Below are positions 1 to 8,606 of a DNA stretch of 50,207 nucleotides, one piece after another. The translations under genes were made by a program, and so were the position numbers. Position 1 is the stretch's first letter; the number at the start of each line of letters is the position of its first letter. The notes under the pieces were generated by a model. The model had not been told where the DNA came from and did not search any database. It saw only the letters and a program-made list of their open reading frames with translations. Origin of the DNA: Azospirillum humicireducens (GTDB taxonomy: Bacteria; Pseudomonadota; Alphaproteobacteria; Azospirillales; Azospirillaceae); the NCBI RefSeq assembly GCF_001639105.2, contig NZ_CP028903.1, forward strand, positions 248,231-298,437, in the 5' to 3' direction.

Positions 1-213
1 GTGCTGCGCGTCATCCGGCAACTGGCGGAGGAGGGGCGGACCATGCTGCTCGTCACCCACGAGCTTGGCTTCGCCTATCACTTCGCCACCAAGGTGATCT
101 TCCTCGCCGACGGCGTCTTCCACGAGGTCGGCACGCCGGACGAGGTGCTGAAGCATCCCAAACAGGAACGCACCCGCGCCTTCCTGGAGCGCTTCACCGA
201 ATTTTCCTTCTGA
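1..213 (+). CDS. Amino-acid ABC transporter ATP-binding protein (3' end only)
   Basis: This is the last 70 residues of an ABC ATPase whose start lies before the window. The visible part carries the H-loop region (LLVTHELGFA) and the typical C-terminal tail of polar amino-acid ATPases of the GlnQ/HisP type, with a phrase reading DGVFHEVGTPDEVL and a final segment ending RTRAFLERF. Family knowledge: these cytoplasmic subunits power uptake of polar amino acids together with two permeases and a periplasmic binding protein. The Walker A, Walker B and signature motifs are outside the window, so activity cannot be judged. The next gene on the same strand encodes a class IV aminotransferase 84 bp downstream, consistent with an amino-acid uptake and metabolism neighbourhood. 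Confidence 0.85.
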   Translation: MLRVIRQLAEEGRTMLLVTHELGFAYHFATKVIFLADGVFHEVGTPDEVLKHPKQERTRAFLERFTEFSF

Positions 214-255
214 TCCGATCTTCCTTCTGGGCATCCGAGAAACAGGCGGCGCAGT

Positions 256-274
256 GCCGGCCGGAATGGCCGGC
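256..274 (+). terminator. GC-rich hairpin between ABC ATPase and aminotransferase genes
   Basis: A perfect 7-bp stem (GCCGGCC/GGCCGGC) with a 5-base loop lies 43 bp after the ABC ATPase stop codon. It is flanked by further complementary GGCGGC and GCCGCC tracts. No T-run follows, so it may be a weak terminator, an attenuator or an mRNA-stabilising structure rather than a classical intrinsic terminator. Confidence 0.4.
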
Positions 275-297
275 CGCCGCCGGGAAAGGGCAATGTG

Positions 298-1221
298 ATG
301 GTTTCGAACAGCACGGTCAGCCGGACGAGTTCGCAGGGCTATGTCGACGACAGCCGCAACGACGAGGTGCTGATCTATGTGAATGGCGAGTTCTTCAAGC
401 GCGACGAGGCAAAGGTCTCGGTCTTCGACGCCGGCTTCGTGCTGGGCGACGGCGTGTGGGAAGGGCTGCGGCTGGTCAAGGGCCGCATCCTGGCGCTGGA
501 CGACCATATGGATCGCCTCTACGAGGGCGCCAACGCCATCCAGCTCGACATCGGCATGACGCGGCAGGAGCTGGTCGCGGCGATCCAGGCCACGCTCGAC
601 CGCAACGGCATGACCGACGGCGCCCACATCCGCCTGATGGTCACCCGCGGCCGCAAGAAGACGCCCAACCAGGATCCCCGCTTCGCGCTTGGGCAGGCCA
701 CCATCGTCATCATCGCCGAATACAAGGCGCCGAAGCCGGAATCGAAGGCCAAGGGGCTGACGCTGTTCACCTCGACCATCCGGTGCAGCGGCCCCGACGT
801 CTTCGACCTGCGTCTCAATTCGCACAGCCGGCTCAACTTCATCCAGGCGCTGATCCAGGCGATCAATGCCGGCGCCGACGAGGCGCTGATGCTCGATCCG
901 CAAGGCTTCGTGGCGAGCTGCAACTCGACCAACTTCTTCATCGTCCGCAAGGGCGAACTCTGGACCTCCACCGGCCGCTTCAACTTCAAGGGCATCACCC
1001 GCGCCAAGACGATCGATCTGTTCCGCAAGGACGGCGGCACGGTGCGCGAGCACGACTTCACCCTGGCGGAGGTCTATGGCGCCGACGAGGCCTTCGTCAC
1101 CGGCACGCTGGGCGGCATCACCCCAGTGGTGCGGATCGACGGCCGGCGGATCGGCGACGGCAGGCCGGGGCCGGTCACCGCGCACATCGCCGAGCTGTAT
1201 GCCCGCGCGATGCTCGGCTGA
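298..1221 (+). CDS. Class IV (fold-type IV PLP) aminotransferase, BCAT/D-amino-acid transaminase-like
   Basis: 307 residues, close to the usual 280-310 for branched-chain aminotransferases and D-amino-acid transaminases. Start chosen at ATG 298, with an AAGGG ribosome-binding site 7 bases upstream; a GTG sits directly before it. Recognisable family segments are the N-terminal FDAGFVLGDGVWEGLR block (about residues 45-60), the mid-protein ADEALMLDPQGFVASCNSTNFF block (about 196-217) and the phosphate-binding FKGITR and GTLGGITPV segments near the C-terminus. Members transfer amino groups between amino acids and 2-oxo acids in the cytoplasm. Odd point: the segment where the Schiff-base lysine is expected reads LNSHSRLNFI and contains no lysine. 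Substrate cannot be told from sequence. Confidence 0.8.
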   Translation: MVSNSTVSRTSSQGYVDDSRNDEVLIYVNGEFFKRDEAKVSVFDAGFVLGDGVWEGLRLVKGRILALDDHMDRLYEGANAIQLDIGMTRQELVAAIQATLDRNGMTDGAHIRLMVTRGRKKTPNQDPRFALGQATIVIIAEYKAPKPESKAKGLTLFTSTIRCSGPDVFDLRLNSHSRLNFIQALIQAINAGADEALMLDPQGFVASCNSTNFFIVRKGELWTSTGRFNFKGITRAKTIDLFRKDGGTVREHDFTLAEVYGADEAFVTGTLGGITPVVRIDGRRIGDGRPGPVTAHIAELYARAMLG

Positions 1222-1270
1222 CGGCGGGCCCGCCACATACCCCCAAACGCCGGAGGCGGCAGCCCGACGC

Positions 1271-3046
1271 ATGTTCCAGTCGCTGAAAGCCAGGCTGTCC
1301 CTGCCGGAAGAGGGGCCGGGGATCAGGGCTCCGGCATGGCTGCGCGCCTTCGTGCGTGGCGACGAGATCTGGCTGGTGGTGCTGGCGGCCGGCATCGGCA
1401 TCCTCGCCGCCTGCTTCGTCGCCGCCATCGTCACGGCGGTGCAGTCGCTCCATCACGTCCTGTTCGCGGTGGAAGGCCACGACGTGAGCGGGGTCGCCGC
1501 CATCGATCCCTGGCGGGCGGCGCTGGTTCCGGTCGCCGGGGGCTGGCTGATGGCGGCGCTCGGCTGGCTGCTGGCCCGGCTTCCACGCCTGTCGATCATC
1601 GATCCGGTGGAGGCCAACGCGCTGCATGGCGGGCGCATCCCCATCCGTGGCAGCCTGATCCTGGTCCTGCAAACCATGCTGTCCAACGGCTTCGGCGCCT
1701 CGGTCGGCATGGAGGCCGGCTATGCCCAGGCCGGCGCCATGGTGGCGTCCAAGCTCGGCCGCATCTTCCATGTTCGCCGCGCCGATCTGCGCACGCTGGT
1801 CGGCTGCGGCACCGCTGCGGCGATCGCGGCGGCCTTCGACGCGCCGCTGACCGGCGCCTTCTATGCCTTCGAGCTGGTGATCGCCAGCTATTCGATCTCC
1901 ACCCTGGCCCCGGTCGGCGTCGCCGCCATGACCGGCGTCGGTGTCATGCGGCTGATCCTGCCGCAGCCGTCCTTGCAGGTCGGCTTCGCCGGCAGCCTCG
2001 GAGCGGCCGACTATGCGCTGGTCTGCCTGATGGGCGTGCTGTGCGCCCTGCTCGGCATCGCCATGATGCGGACGGTCGCGCTGGTGGAGACGGTCTTCAA
2101 CCGCAGCCGCGTTCCAGTGTGGGCCCGCCCGGTCGTCGGCGGCGGCTGCATCGGGCTGCTGGCGCTCGCCACGCCGGCGGTGCTGTCGTCGGGCCATGGC
2201 GCGCTGCATGTCGGCTTCAACGCCTATTACACGGCTCCGGTTCTGCTGGCGCTGATCGGGCTGAAGGCGCTCGCTTCGGCGATTTCCATCGGGTCCGGCT
2301 TCCGCGGCGGCCTGTTCTTCGCCTCGCTGTTCCTGGGGGCGATGCTGGGCAAGCTGGTCGCCATCGGTTGGATGCTGGCGGTCGGACTGACCATCCCGGC
2401 GGTTGTGATCGGCATCGTCGGCATGTGCGCCATGGCCACCGCCGTGCTCGGCGCGCCGCTGACGATGGCATTCCTGGCGCTGGAGGTCACCGGCAGCCTG
2501 CCGCTGACCATCGCGGTGCTGGCCGCCGCGGTGGTGTCGTCGATCACCGTCCGCCGGGTCTTCGGCTATTCCTTCGCCACCTGGCGCTTCCATCTGCGCG
2601 GCGAGTCGATCCGCAGCGCCGCCGACATCGGCTGGATCCGCGACCTGACGGTCGGGCGCATGATGCGCAAGGATGTCCGCACCGTGCGCGACGACCAGAC
2701 GCTCACCCAGTTCCGCCGCGCCTTCCCCTTGGGCTCCACCCAGAGGGTGATCGTCGTCGATCAGGCCGACCGCTATGCCGGGATCGTCTTCGTGTCCGAT
2801 GCCCACCGCGAGACGGCGGAAACCGCCGAACTTGCCGATCTCATCCGTCTCAAGACCGAAAAGCTGCTGCCAGACGTCAACATCCGCGAGGCGATGAAGA
2901 GTTTCGCCACGGCGGAGAGCGACGTGCTGGCGGTGGTCGATGGCACCGAGCGGATGCGGGTGATCGGGCTGCTGACCGAACAGCACGCGCTGAAACGCTA
3001 CAACGAGGAGCTGGACGGGCGGCTGCGCGAGGGTGGCCTGCTGTGA
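1271..3046 (+). CDS. ClC-family chloride channel/transporter with C-terminal CBS pair
   Basis: 591 residues. The N-terminal ~440 residues are strongly hydrophobic and carry ClC landmarks in degenerate form: GMEAGYAQAGA at the place of the GREGP gating-glutamate motif, FDAPLTGAFYAFEL, GSGFRGGLFFASLFLGA at the place of GxFxP, and LGAPLTMAFLALEVTGS. The last ~130 residues form two CBS-like domains (starting near DLTVGRMMRKDV and LLPDVNIREAM), which in this family bind adenine nucleotides and adjust gating. Role: inner-membrane chloride channel or chloride/proton antiport; the mechanism cannot be assigned. ATG 1271 is the first plausible start after the aminotransferase stop, with GGAGG rather far upstream (about 16 bases), so translation may be modest. 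Confidence 0.85.
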   Translation: MFQSLKARLSLPEEGPGIRAPAWLRAFVRGDEIWLVVLAAGIGILAACFVAAIVTAVQSLHHVLFAVEGHDVSGVAAIDPWRAALVPVAGGWLMAALGWLLARLPRLSIIDPVEANALHGGRIPIRGSLILVLQTMLSNGFGASVGMEAGYAQAGAMVASKLGRIFHVRRADLRTLVGCGTAAAIAAAFDAPLTGAFYAFELVIASYSISTLAPVGVAAMTGVGVMRLILPQPSLQVGFAGSLGAADYALVCLMGVLCALLGIAMMRTVALVETVFNRSRVPVWARPVVGGGCIGLLALATPAVLSSGHGALHVGFNAYYTAPVLLALIGLKALASAISIGSGFRGGLFFASLFLGAMLGKLVAIGWMLAVGLTIPAVVIGIVGMCAMATAVLGAPLTMAFLALEVTGSLPLTIAVLAAAVVSSITVRRVFGYSFATWRFHLRGESIRSAADIGWIRDLTVGRMMRKDVRTVRDDQTLTQFRRAFPLGSTQRVIVVDQADRYAGIVFVSDAHRETAETAELADLIRLKTEKLLPDVNIREAMKSFATAESDVLAVVDGTERMRVIGLLTEQHALKRYNEELDGRLREGGLL

Positions 3047-3174
3047 CGGCCGCGGACGGCGGAGCGCTGCGCGGCTCGCCCTGAAGGTGGTGAGAGAGCG
3101 ATGACATGCTTCGTCCCCCCTCTCCGCCCGGTGGTTAGGACTGCGAATGATCGGCTGACAAAGCGTATTGCGCA

Positions 3175-3200
3175 AAAATGTACGAACTGGTACGTTTGTT
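3175..3200 (+). promoter_or_regulatory. Candidate TetR operator 1, upstream of quiC
   Basis: The core ACGAACTGGTACGT is a near-palindrome (ACGWAC-YR-GTWCGT). Over 26 bp it matches the site before aroQ at about 20 positions, and a related element precedes the TetR gene at 9692-9713. A further half-site GTACGAAC follows at 3206-3213. A possible promoter (TTGCGC at 3169, TACGTT at 3191, 16-bp spacer) overlaps it, so a bound repressor would block transcription. The motif is seen; the regulator assignment is inferred. Confidence 0.55.
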
Positions 3201-3237
3201 GATGTGTACGAACCATGCCGCTGCCGAAAGGGCTCCC

Positions 3238-5178
3238 ATGCCGTCCAGCGCCTTTACCTTCAAGAAGTCGATCGCCACCGTCTCGCTGAGCGGCACCCTG
3301 CCGGAGAAGCTCGAGGCGGCGGCCACCATCGGCTTTGACGGTGTCGAAATTTTCGAGAACGATCTGCTGACCTTCGACGGATCGCCGGCCGATGTGCGCC
3401 GCATTGCCGAGGGCTTGGGGCTTGAGATCACCCTGTTCCAGCCATTCCGCGACTTCGAGGCGATGCCGGAGCCGATCCGCGCCCGCAACCTCGACCGGGC
3501 GGAGCGCAAGTTCGACGTGATGCAGGAGTTGGGCACCGACCTCGTTCTGGTCTGCTCCAACGTCCAGCCCACCGCCATCGACGATCCTGCCCGTGCCGCC
3601 GCCGACCTCACCGACATGGCGGAGCGGGCACAGCGCCGCGGCCTGCGTGTCGGCTACGAGGCTTTGGCCTGGGGGCGGCATGTCAACCGCTGGCGCCAGG
3701 CCTGGGATATCGTGCGGCGCGCCGATCACCCGGCGCTGGGGCTGATCGTCGACAGCTTCCACACCCTGGCCCTGGACGACGACCCGTCGGGCATCGCCGA
3801 CCTGCCGGGCGAGCGCATCTTCTTCGTGCAGTTGGCCGACGCCCCCAAACTGTCGATGGACGTGCTGTCCTGGAGCCGCCATTTCCGCAGTTTCCCGGGC
3901 CAGGGCCAGTTGCCGGTCGGGCGCTTTCTTGACGCCGTTCTGGCGTCCGGCTACCGCGGCCCGCTGTCGCTGGAGATCTTCAACGACGAGTTCCGCGCCG
4001 CCCCTGCCCGCCTGACCGCTCTCGACGGGCTGCGCTCGCTGATCCATGCGGAGGCCGAAGCCGGTTTCGGTCCCGGCCTGCCGGCGCCGCCGGTCTGCCA
4101 TGGCGTGGAGTTCCTCGAATTCGCCGTCGACGCCGCCGCGCGGGACAAGCTGTCCGCCCTGCTCGGCAGCCTGGGCTTCCGCCATGCCGGGCGCCACCGC
4201 TCCAAGGATGTCGATCTCTACCGTCAGGGTGGGGTCAATCTGGTGCTGAACAGCGAGGAGGATTCCGCGGCATCGGAACATTTCCAGATGCACGGTCCGT
4301 CGGTCTGCGCCATGGCCTTCGCGGTGGACGATGCCGCCCGCACCATCGCCCGCGCCGAGGCGCTGCAATGCGTGCTGTGGCGCGAGCGGGTCGGCGACGG
4401 CGAACGCCGCATCCCGGCACTGCGGGCACCCGACGGCACGCTGATCTATCTGGTCGACGACAAGGAGGCCCGCCGCAGCATCTGGGAAGATGATTTCCAC
4501 CTGTTCGCGGAAGAGCTTCCCGGACATCCCGCCAGCCCAGCGGCCCTGCACGGCCCGCTGCTTGGGATCGACCATGTCGCTCAGGCCCTGCCCTTCGGGC
4601 GGATGGACAGCTTCGTGCTGTTCTACCGCACGGTCTTCGGCTTCGTGCCGGAAAGCCTGTGGGAGTTGCCGGACCCCTACGGCCTGATCCGCAGCCGGGC
4701 GCTGGTCAGCCCCGATGCGGAGCCAGGCCGGGGCGTGCGGCTGCCCCTGAACATCTCGGAAAGCCGGCGGACCGCCACGGGCCGCTTCGTCAGCGCCACA
4801 TCCGGCGCCGGCGTCCACCACATCGCCTTCGCCACTGCGGACGCCGCCGCGCTGGTGAAGGACCGTCTGGCCGCCGGTGCCCCCTTCCTGCCGATCCCCG
4901 CCAACTATTACGACGACCTCGCGGTCAAGCACCCGCTGGACGATGCGGCGCTGGCGATGCTGAAGAAACACGAACTGCTGTATGACCGCGACGCCCAGGG
5001 GGAGGGGGACGGAGAGTTTTTTCACGCTTACACCGACAGCTTCGACGACCGCTTCTTCTTCGAGGTGGTGGAGCGGCGTGGCGGTTACCGGCAGTTCGGT
5101 GCGGTGAATGCCGCCGTGCGCATGGCTGTACAGGCCCAGCTGCGCGAAGGCGCCCGGCCCGAACTCTATCTCGACTGA
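3238..5178 (+). CDS. quiC: 3-dehydroshikimate dehydratase fused to HPPD-like domain (QuiC type)
   Basis: 646 residues from ATG 3238 (AAAGGG before it). Residues 1-~270 form a sugar-phosphate isomerase/epimerase-like TIM barrel with metal-ligand type segments ([37 protein letters not shown]). Residues ~285-640 resemble 4-hydroxyphenylpyruvate dioxygenase (VOC fold), with [21 protein letters not shown] and [12 protein letters not shown] carrying candidate metal ligands. This two-domain layout is known for the QuiC1-type dehydratases of pseudomonads, which turn 3-dehydroshikimate into protocatechuate. It heads an operon with aroQ, aroE and a TRAP importer, which supports catabolism of quinate/shikimate-type compounds. 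The function of the C-terminal domain is not settled by sequence. Likely repressed through the operator at 3175-3200. Confidence 0.85.
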   Translation: MPSSAFTFKKSIATVSLSGTLPEKLEAAATIGFDGVEIFENDLLTFDGSPADVRRIAEGLGLEITLFQPFRDFEAMPEPIRARNLDRAERKFDVMQELGTDLVLVCSNVQPTAIDDPARAAADLTDMAERAQRRGLRVGYEALAWGRHVNRWRQAWDIVRRADHPALGLIVDSFHTLALDDDPSGIADLPGERIFFVQLADAPKLSMDVLSWSRHFRSFPGQGQLPVGRFLDAVLASGYRGPLSLEIFNDEFRAAPARLTALDGLRSLIHAEAEAGFGPGLPAPPVCHGVEFLEFAVDAAARDKLSALLGSLGFRHAGRHRSKDVDLYRQGGVNLVLNSEEDSAASEHFQMHGPSVCAMAFAVDDAARTIARAEALQCVLWRERVGDGERRIPALRAPDGTLIYLVDDKEARRSIWEDDFHLFAEELPGHPASPAALHGPLLGIDHVAQALPFGRMDSFVLFYRTVFGFVPESLWELPDPYGLIRSRALVSPDAEPGRGVRLPLNISESRRTATGRFVSATSGAGVHHIAFATADAAALVKDRLAAGAPFLPIPANYYDDLAVKHPLDDAALAMLKKHELLYDRDAQGEGDGEFFHAYTDSFDDRFFFEVVERRGGYRQFGAVNAAVRMAVQAQLREGARPELYLD

Positions 5179-5203
5179 AAATGAACGAAACAGTGCGTTT
5201 GTT
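5178..5203 (+). promoter_or_regulatory. Candidate TetR operator 2, between quiC and aroQ
   Basis: This 26-bp stretch begins at the last base of quiC and shares its length, flanks (AAAATG at the left, CGTTTGTT at the right) and most core bases with the element before quiC. Its core reads ACGAAACAGTGCGT. Its presence inside the operon suggests a second regulated promoter for aroQ and the genes after it. Inferred from similarity only. Confidence 0.5.
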
Positions 5204-5218
5204 TGGAGACGCCCGACC

Positions 5219-5668
5219 ATGAGCCGTAAGATCCTGGTCCTGAACGGACCCAACCTCAATCTGCTGGGCAAGCGCGAGCCGCACATCTACGGCTTCGAGA
5301 CCCTGGCCGACGTCGAAGCCGACTGCCGCGGCACCGGCGAAGGGCTGGGGCTTGCCGTCGATTTCCGGCAGTCCAACGCCGAACATGTGCTGATCGACTG
5401 GATTCACGAGGCGCGCGAGACGGTCGACGGGCTGGTCATCAATCCGGCCGGCCTGACCCATACCTCGGTGTCGCTGATGGACGCGCTGTCGGCCTGCGCC
5501 TTCCCCATCCTGGAGGTCCACATCTCCAACATCCACAGGCGCGAGGAATTCCGCCACTTCTCCTATGTGTCACGCGTCGCGGCCGGGGTGATCTGCGGCT
5601 TCGGCACGCAGGGCTACACGCTGGCCCTCCAGCGCATGGCCCGGCTGCTTGAGAGCGCCGCGAAATGA
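5219..5668 (+). CDS. aroQ: Type II 3-dehydroquinate dehydratase
   Basis: 149 residues, the normal size of this small dodecameric enzyme. The N-terminus [21 protein letters not shown] is diagnostic. The catalytic-lid arginine and tyrosine lie in GKREPHIYG. The active-site asparagine and histidine regions follow in [18 protein letters not shown] and [19 protein letters not shown]. It interconverts 3-dehydroquinate and 3-dehydroshikimate in the cytoplasm; its place between a dehydroshikimate dehydratase and a shikimate dehydrogenase argues for the catabolic direction. ATG 5219 has GGAGA 9 bases upstream; longer in-frame starts would overlap the preceding gene and lack the family N-terminus. Its stop overlaps the aroE start by 4 bp (ATGA), so the two are translationally coupled. 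Confidence 0.93.
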   Translation: MSRKILVLNGPNLNLLGKREPHIYGFETLADVEADCRGTGEGLGLAVDFRQSNAEHVLIDWIHEARETVDGLVINPAGLTHTSVSLMDALSACAFPILEVHISNIHRREEFRHFSYVSRVAAGVICGFGTQGYTLALQRMARLLESAAK

Positions 5669-6603
5669 ACGCCATTTCCCGGCCGACCGCCGTCCCCGCA
5701 CCTGCCCCTGCCCCTGCCCCTGCCCCCAACCCCGGAAACTCGATCCTCGTCGGGTTGATCGGCGCCGGCATCCAGGCTTCGCGAACCCCGGCGATGCATG
5801 AACGGGAGGCAGACGCGCTCGGCCTGCGCTGCATCTACCGGCTGATCGACCTCGACCGTCTCGGCATCGGTCCCGACGCCCTGCCGGAGTTGCTGTCTGG
5901 TGCCGAACGCATGGGATACACCGGCCTGAACGTCACCTATCCCTGCAAGCAGGCGATCATCCCGCTGCTGGACGAGCTGTCGGACGATGCCCGCGCCATC
6001 GGGGCGGTCAACACCGTCGTGCTGAAGGATGGCCGGCGGGTCGGCCACAACACCGACTGCTCCGGCTTCGCCGAGGGCTTCCGCCGCGGCCTCGGCAGCG
6101 TGCCGATGGACCGGGTGGTGCTTCTGGGCGCCGGCGGGGCCGGCGCGGCGGTCGGTCATGCCGCCTTCCATCTCGGGACGGGACGGCTGGACATCGTCGA
6201 CGCCGACCCCGCACGGGCGGTGCTGCTGGCCGACCAGCTCAACGACCGCTTCGGCGCCGGGCGGGCCGCGGCGGTCGCCGACCGGGATGAATTGCGCGCG
6301 GCAACCGCCGCGGCGGACGGGCTGATCCACGCCACCCCCACGGGAATGGCGAAATTCCCCGGCCTACCACTGCCGGCCGACATGCTGCATCCGCGGCTGT
6401 GGGTGGCGGAGATCGTCTATTTCCCGCTGGAGACCGAGTTGCTGCGCACCGCCCGCGCCATCGGCTGCCGAACCCTGGACGGCGGCGGCATGGCGGTGTT
6501 CCAGGCGGTGGACGCCTTCCGCCTGTTCACCGGAGTTTCACCGGATGCCGAGCGCGTCCGCGCGCATTTCGCGTCGATGGACGCCGGCATGCCGGCAGCC
6601 TGA
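5665..6603 (+). CDS. aroE: Shikimate/quinate dehydrogenase (AroE/YdiB family)
   Basis: 312 residues, longer than standard AroE (about 270) because of a 25-residue N-terminal extension containing an alternating Ala-Pro stretch. Family motifs: [14 protein letters not shown] (substrate-binding loop), [10 protein letters not shown] with the catalytic lysine, [15 protein letters not shown] with the substrate aspartate, the Rossmann loop [11 protein letters not shown], and [13 protein letters not shown] near the end. The ASRTP form rather than SxSP is like quinate/shikimate dehydrogenases used in catabolism. Known reaction: NAD(P)-dependent oxidation of shikimate or quinate. The gene is coupled to aroQ by a 4-bp overlap and followed by the TRAP genes after 59 bp. 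Cofactor preference is not deduced here. Confidence 0.9.
   Translation: MNAISRPTAVPAPAPAPAPAPNPGNSILVGLIGAGIQASRTPAMHEREADALGLRCIYRLIDLDRLGIGPDALPELLSGAERMGYTGLNVTYPCKQAIIPLLDELSDDARAIGAVNTVVLKDGRRVGHNTDCSGFAEGFRRGLGSVPMDRVVLLGAGGAGAAVGHAAFHLGTGRLDIVDADPARAVLLADQLNDRFGAGRAAAVADRDELRAATAAADGLIHATPTGMAKFPGLPLPADMLHPRLWVAEIVYFPLETELLRTARAIGCRTLDGGGMAVFQAVDAFRLFTGVSPDAERVRAHFASMDAGMPAA
5701..5724 (+). repeat. CCTGCC hexanucleotide x4 encoding an Ala-Pro tract in aroE
   Basis: Four perfect tandem copies of CCTGCC encode part of the Ala-Pro tract near the N-terminus of the dehydrogenase. Because the unit is six bases, slippage would add or remove dipeptides without breaking the frame. Confidence 0.9.
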
Positions 6604-6662
6604 TACTCGGCTGCAATCGACACCAAGAATCCGGCCCTGAAGGCCGGCACCGGGAGGGCCGC

Positions 6663-7277
6663 ATGAGACAGCTGGTCGAGTCCTATTTCACCCTCATCAA
6701 GATCCTGATGGCGCTGTGCATGGCCGGCATGGTCGTGCTGGTGTTCGGCAATGTGGTGCTGCGCTATGCCTTCAACAGCGGCATCACCGTGTCTGAGGAG
6801 ATGTCGCGCCTGTTCTTCGTCTGGATGTGCTTCCTCGGCGCCATCCTGGGCCTGCGCGAGCGGGCGCATCTGGGGGTCGACGCCCTGGTGGTGCGCCTGC
6901 CGCGGTCCGGCAGGATTGCCTGCGCCGTCGCCAGCTGCGGCCTGATGCTGTGGGTCACCTGGCTGGTGCTGCAGGGAAGCTGGACCCAGACCCTGATCAA
7001 CTGGAGCGCCCAGGCGCCGGCCACCGGCCTGTCGATGGGGCTGTTGTACGGCATCGGCGTGGTGTTCGGACTCTCGACCGGCGCCATCCTGCTGCATGAG
7101 ATGTATCTGCTGCTGACTGGCAAAATCTCCGACGCCGACCTCGTGATGGTCGCGGAATCGGAAGATCTGCCGGAAGCGACCGCCCATGGCGTCCACACCG
7201 GAGGCCACCGCACGCACCAGGGCACCAATCGGGAAGAGGTGTTGCCGATGCCTTCCCGCACCGCCCCCAGCCGCTGA
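6663..7277 (+). CDS. TRAP transporter small permease (DctQ family)
   Basis: 204 residues from ATG 6663, with a strong GGGAGG site upstream. Four hydrophobic segments fit the DctQ fold: about residues 13-32, 50-68, 84-106 and 122-145. Family-typical features include the segment LVFGNVVLRYAFNSGI followed by SEEMSRLFFVWMCFLGA. The ~45-residue polar tail (His/Thr-rich, GVHTGGHRTHQGT) is longer than usual and looks disordered. DctQ pairs with DctM in the inner membrane to form a sodium-driven importer fed by a periplasmic binding protein. It lies 59 bp after aroE and 11 bp before the large permease, so the likely cargo is a shikimate-pathway compound such as shikimate or quinate (inferred from context). 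Confidence 0.9.
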   Translation: MRQLVESYFTLIKILMALCMAGMVVLVFGNVVLRYAFNSGITVSEEMSRLFFVWMCFLGAILGLRERAHLGVDALVVRLPRSGRIACAVASCGLMLWVTWLVLQGSWTQTLINWSAQAPATGLSMGLLYGIGVVFGLSTGAILLHEMYLLLTGKISDADLVMVAESEDLPEATAHGVHTGGHRTHQGTNREEVLPMPSRTAPSR

Positions 7278-7288
7278 GGACGCGGACC

Positions 7289-8569
7289 ATGACCATCACA
7301 ATCTTCCTCGGCTCCCTGCTGGGCGCCATGGCCATCGGCATGCCCATCGCCTATGCCCTGCTGCTGTGCGGCGTGGCGCTGATGATCCATCTCGACCTGT
7401 TCGACGCGCAGATCGTGGCGCAGAACCTGATCAACGGTGCCGACAGCTTCCCGCTGATGGCCGTGCCCTTCTTCATGCTGGCCGGCGAGATCATGAACAC
7501 CGGCGGGCTGGCAAAGCGCATCGTCAATCTCGCCATGGCGCTGGTCGGCCACATCCGCGGCGGGCTCGGCTATGTTGCGATCCTGGCGGCGACGGTGATG
7601 GCGAGCCTGTCCGGCTCCGCCGTGGCCGACGCGGCGGCGCTCGCCACGCTGCTGGTGCCGATGATGGTCGCCGCCGGGCACGACCGCAACCACTCGGCCG
7701 GGCTGGTCTCCGCCAGCGCAATCATCGCGCCGATCATTCCGCCCTCCATCGGCTTCGTCATCTATGGCGTGGCCGGCAATGTCTCCGTCACCAAGCTGTT
7801 CCTGGCCGGCATCTTTCCCGGCATCCTGCTGGCGGTCGGCCTCTGCGGCGCCTGGTGGTACGTATCGCGCAAGGAGACTCTGGCTCCGCCGCCGCGCCGT
7901 CCGCTGCGCGAGGTGCTGTCGATCATGCGCGAGGGCGTGTGGGCGCTGATGCTGCCGGTGATCATCATCGTCGGGCTGAAGTTCGGCGTGTTCACGCCCA
8001 CCGAAGCCGCCGTGGTCGCCGCCGTCTATTCGCTGTTCGTCGCCGTCTGCGTCTACCGCGAGATGAGCGTCGCCGACATCTACCCGGCCCTGCTGGGGGC
8101 GGCGAAGACGACCAGCATCGTGATGTTCCTGGTCGCCGCGGCGCTGGTGTCGTCCTGGCTGATCACGGTCGCCAACCTGCCGGGCATGGTGTCCGACCTG
8201 CTGGAACCGCTGATGGACAATCCGACCCTGCTTCTGCTGGCGATGATGGCGCTGGTGGTGGCGATCGGCACGGCGATGGACATGACCCCGACCATCCTGA
8301 TCCTGACGCCGATCCTGGTCCCGGTGTGCAAACAGGCCGGCATCGACCCCGTCTATTTCGGCGTGCTGTTCATCATGAACTGCGCCATCGGACTGATCAC
8401 GCCGCCGGTCGGCACCGTGCTGAACGTCGTCTGCGGTGTATCGAAGCTTCGCATGGAAGCGCTCGTCAAGGGGGTCTGGCCCTTCCTGGTGGTCCAGCTT
8501 TTCGTGCTGTTCCTGCTGACCCTGTTCCCGTCGCTGGTGATGGTGCCGGCGTCCTGGCTCACGCGCTGA
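7289..8569 (+). CDS. TRAP transporter large permease (DctM family)
   Basis: 426 residues, the normal length, hydrophobic throughout with about 11-12 membrane segments. Family signatures include GMPIAYALLLCG at the start, PFFMLAGEIMNTGGLA, the pore segment SASAIIAPIIPPSIGFVIYG, and INCAIGLITPPVGTVLNV-like sequence near residue 375. It is the ion-coupled channel subunit of the TRAP importer in the inner membrane. GAGGA lies 8 bases before ATG 7289. Position in the quiC-aroQ-aroE operon indicates import of the substrate degraded by those enzymes; the exact compound is inferred, not seen. Confidence 0.93.
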   Translation: MTITIFLGSLLGAMAIGMPIAYALLLCGVALMIHLDLFDAQIVAQNLINGADSFPLMAVPFFMLAGEIMNTGGLAKRIVNLAMALVGHIRGGLGYVAILAATVMASLSGSAVADAAALATLLVPMMVAAGHDRNHSAGLVSASAIIAPIIPPSIGFVIYGVAGNVSVTKLFLAGIFPGILLAVGLCGAWWYVSRKETLAPPPRRPLREVLSIMREGVWALMLPVIIIVGLKFGVFTPTEAAVVAAVYSLFVAVCVYREMSVADIYPALLGAAKTTSIVMFLVAAALVSSWLITVANLPGMVSDLLEPLMDNPTLLLLAMMALVVAIGTAMDMTPTILILTPILVPVCKQAGIDPVYFGVLFIMNCAIGLITPPVGTVLNVVCGVSKLRMEALVKGVWPFLVVQLFVLFLLTLFPSLVMVPASWLTR

Positions 8570-8606
8570 TCCCCTCATTCTTCAAGAACGAACCCGGAGG
8601 AAACCC

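Noticed and set aside
1175..3175. Long open frame on the minus strand opposite the ClC gene
   Set aside because: Low-complexity Arg/Gln/Asp-rich translation, typical shadow of a GC-rich gene; the plus strand encodes a clear ClC protein.
2998..5286. Minus-strand open frame opposite quiC
   Set aside because: No family features; the plus frame encodes a recognisable two-domain dehydratase.
6764..8578. Minus-strand frame of about 600 codons opposite the TRAP permeases
   Set aside because: His/Gln/Arg-rich shadow of hydrophobic genes.
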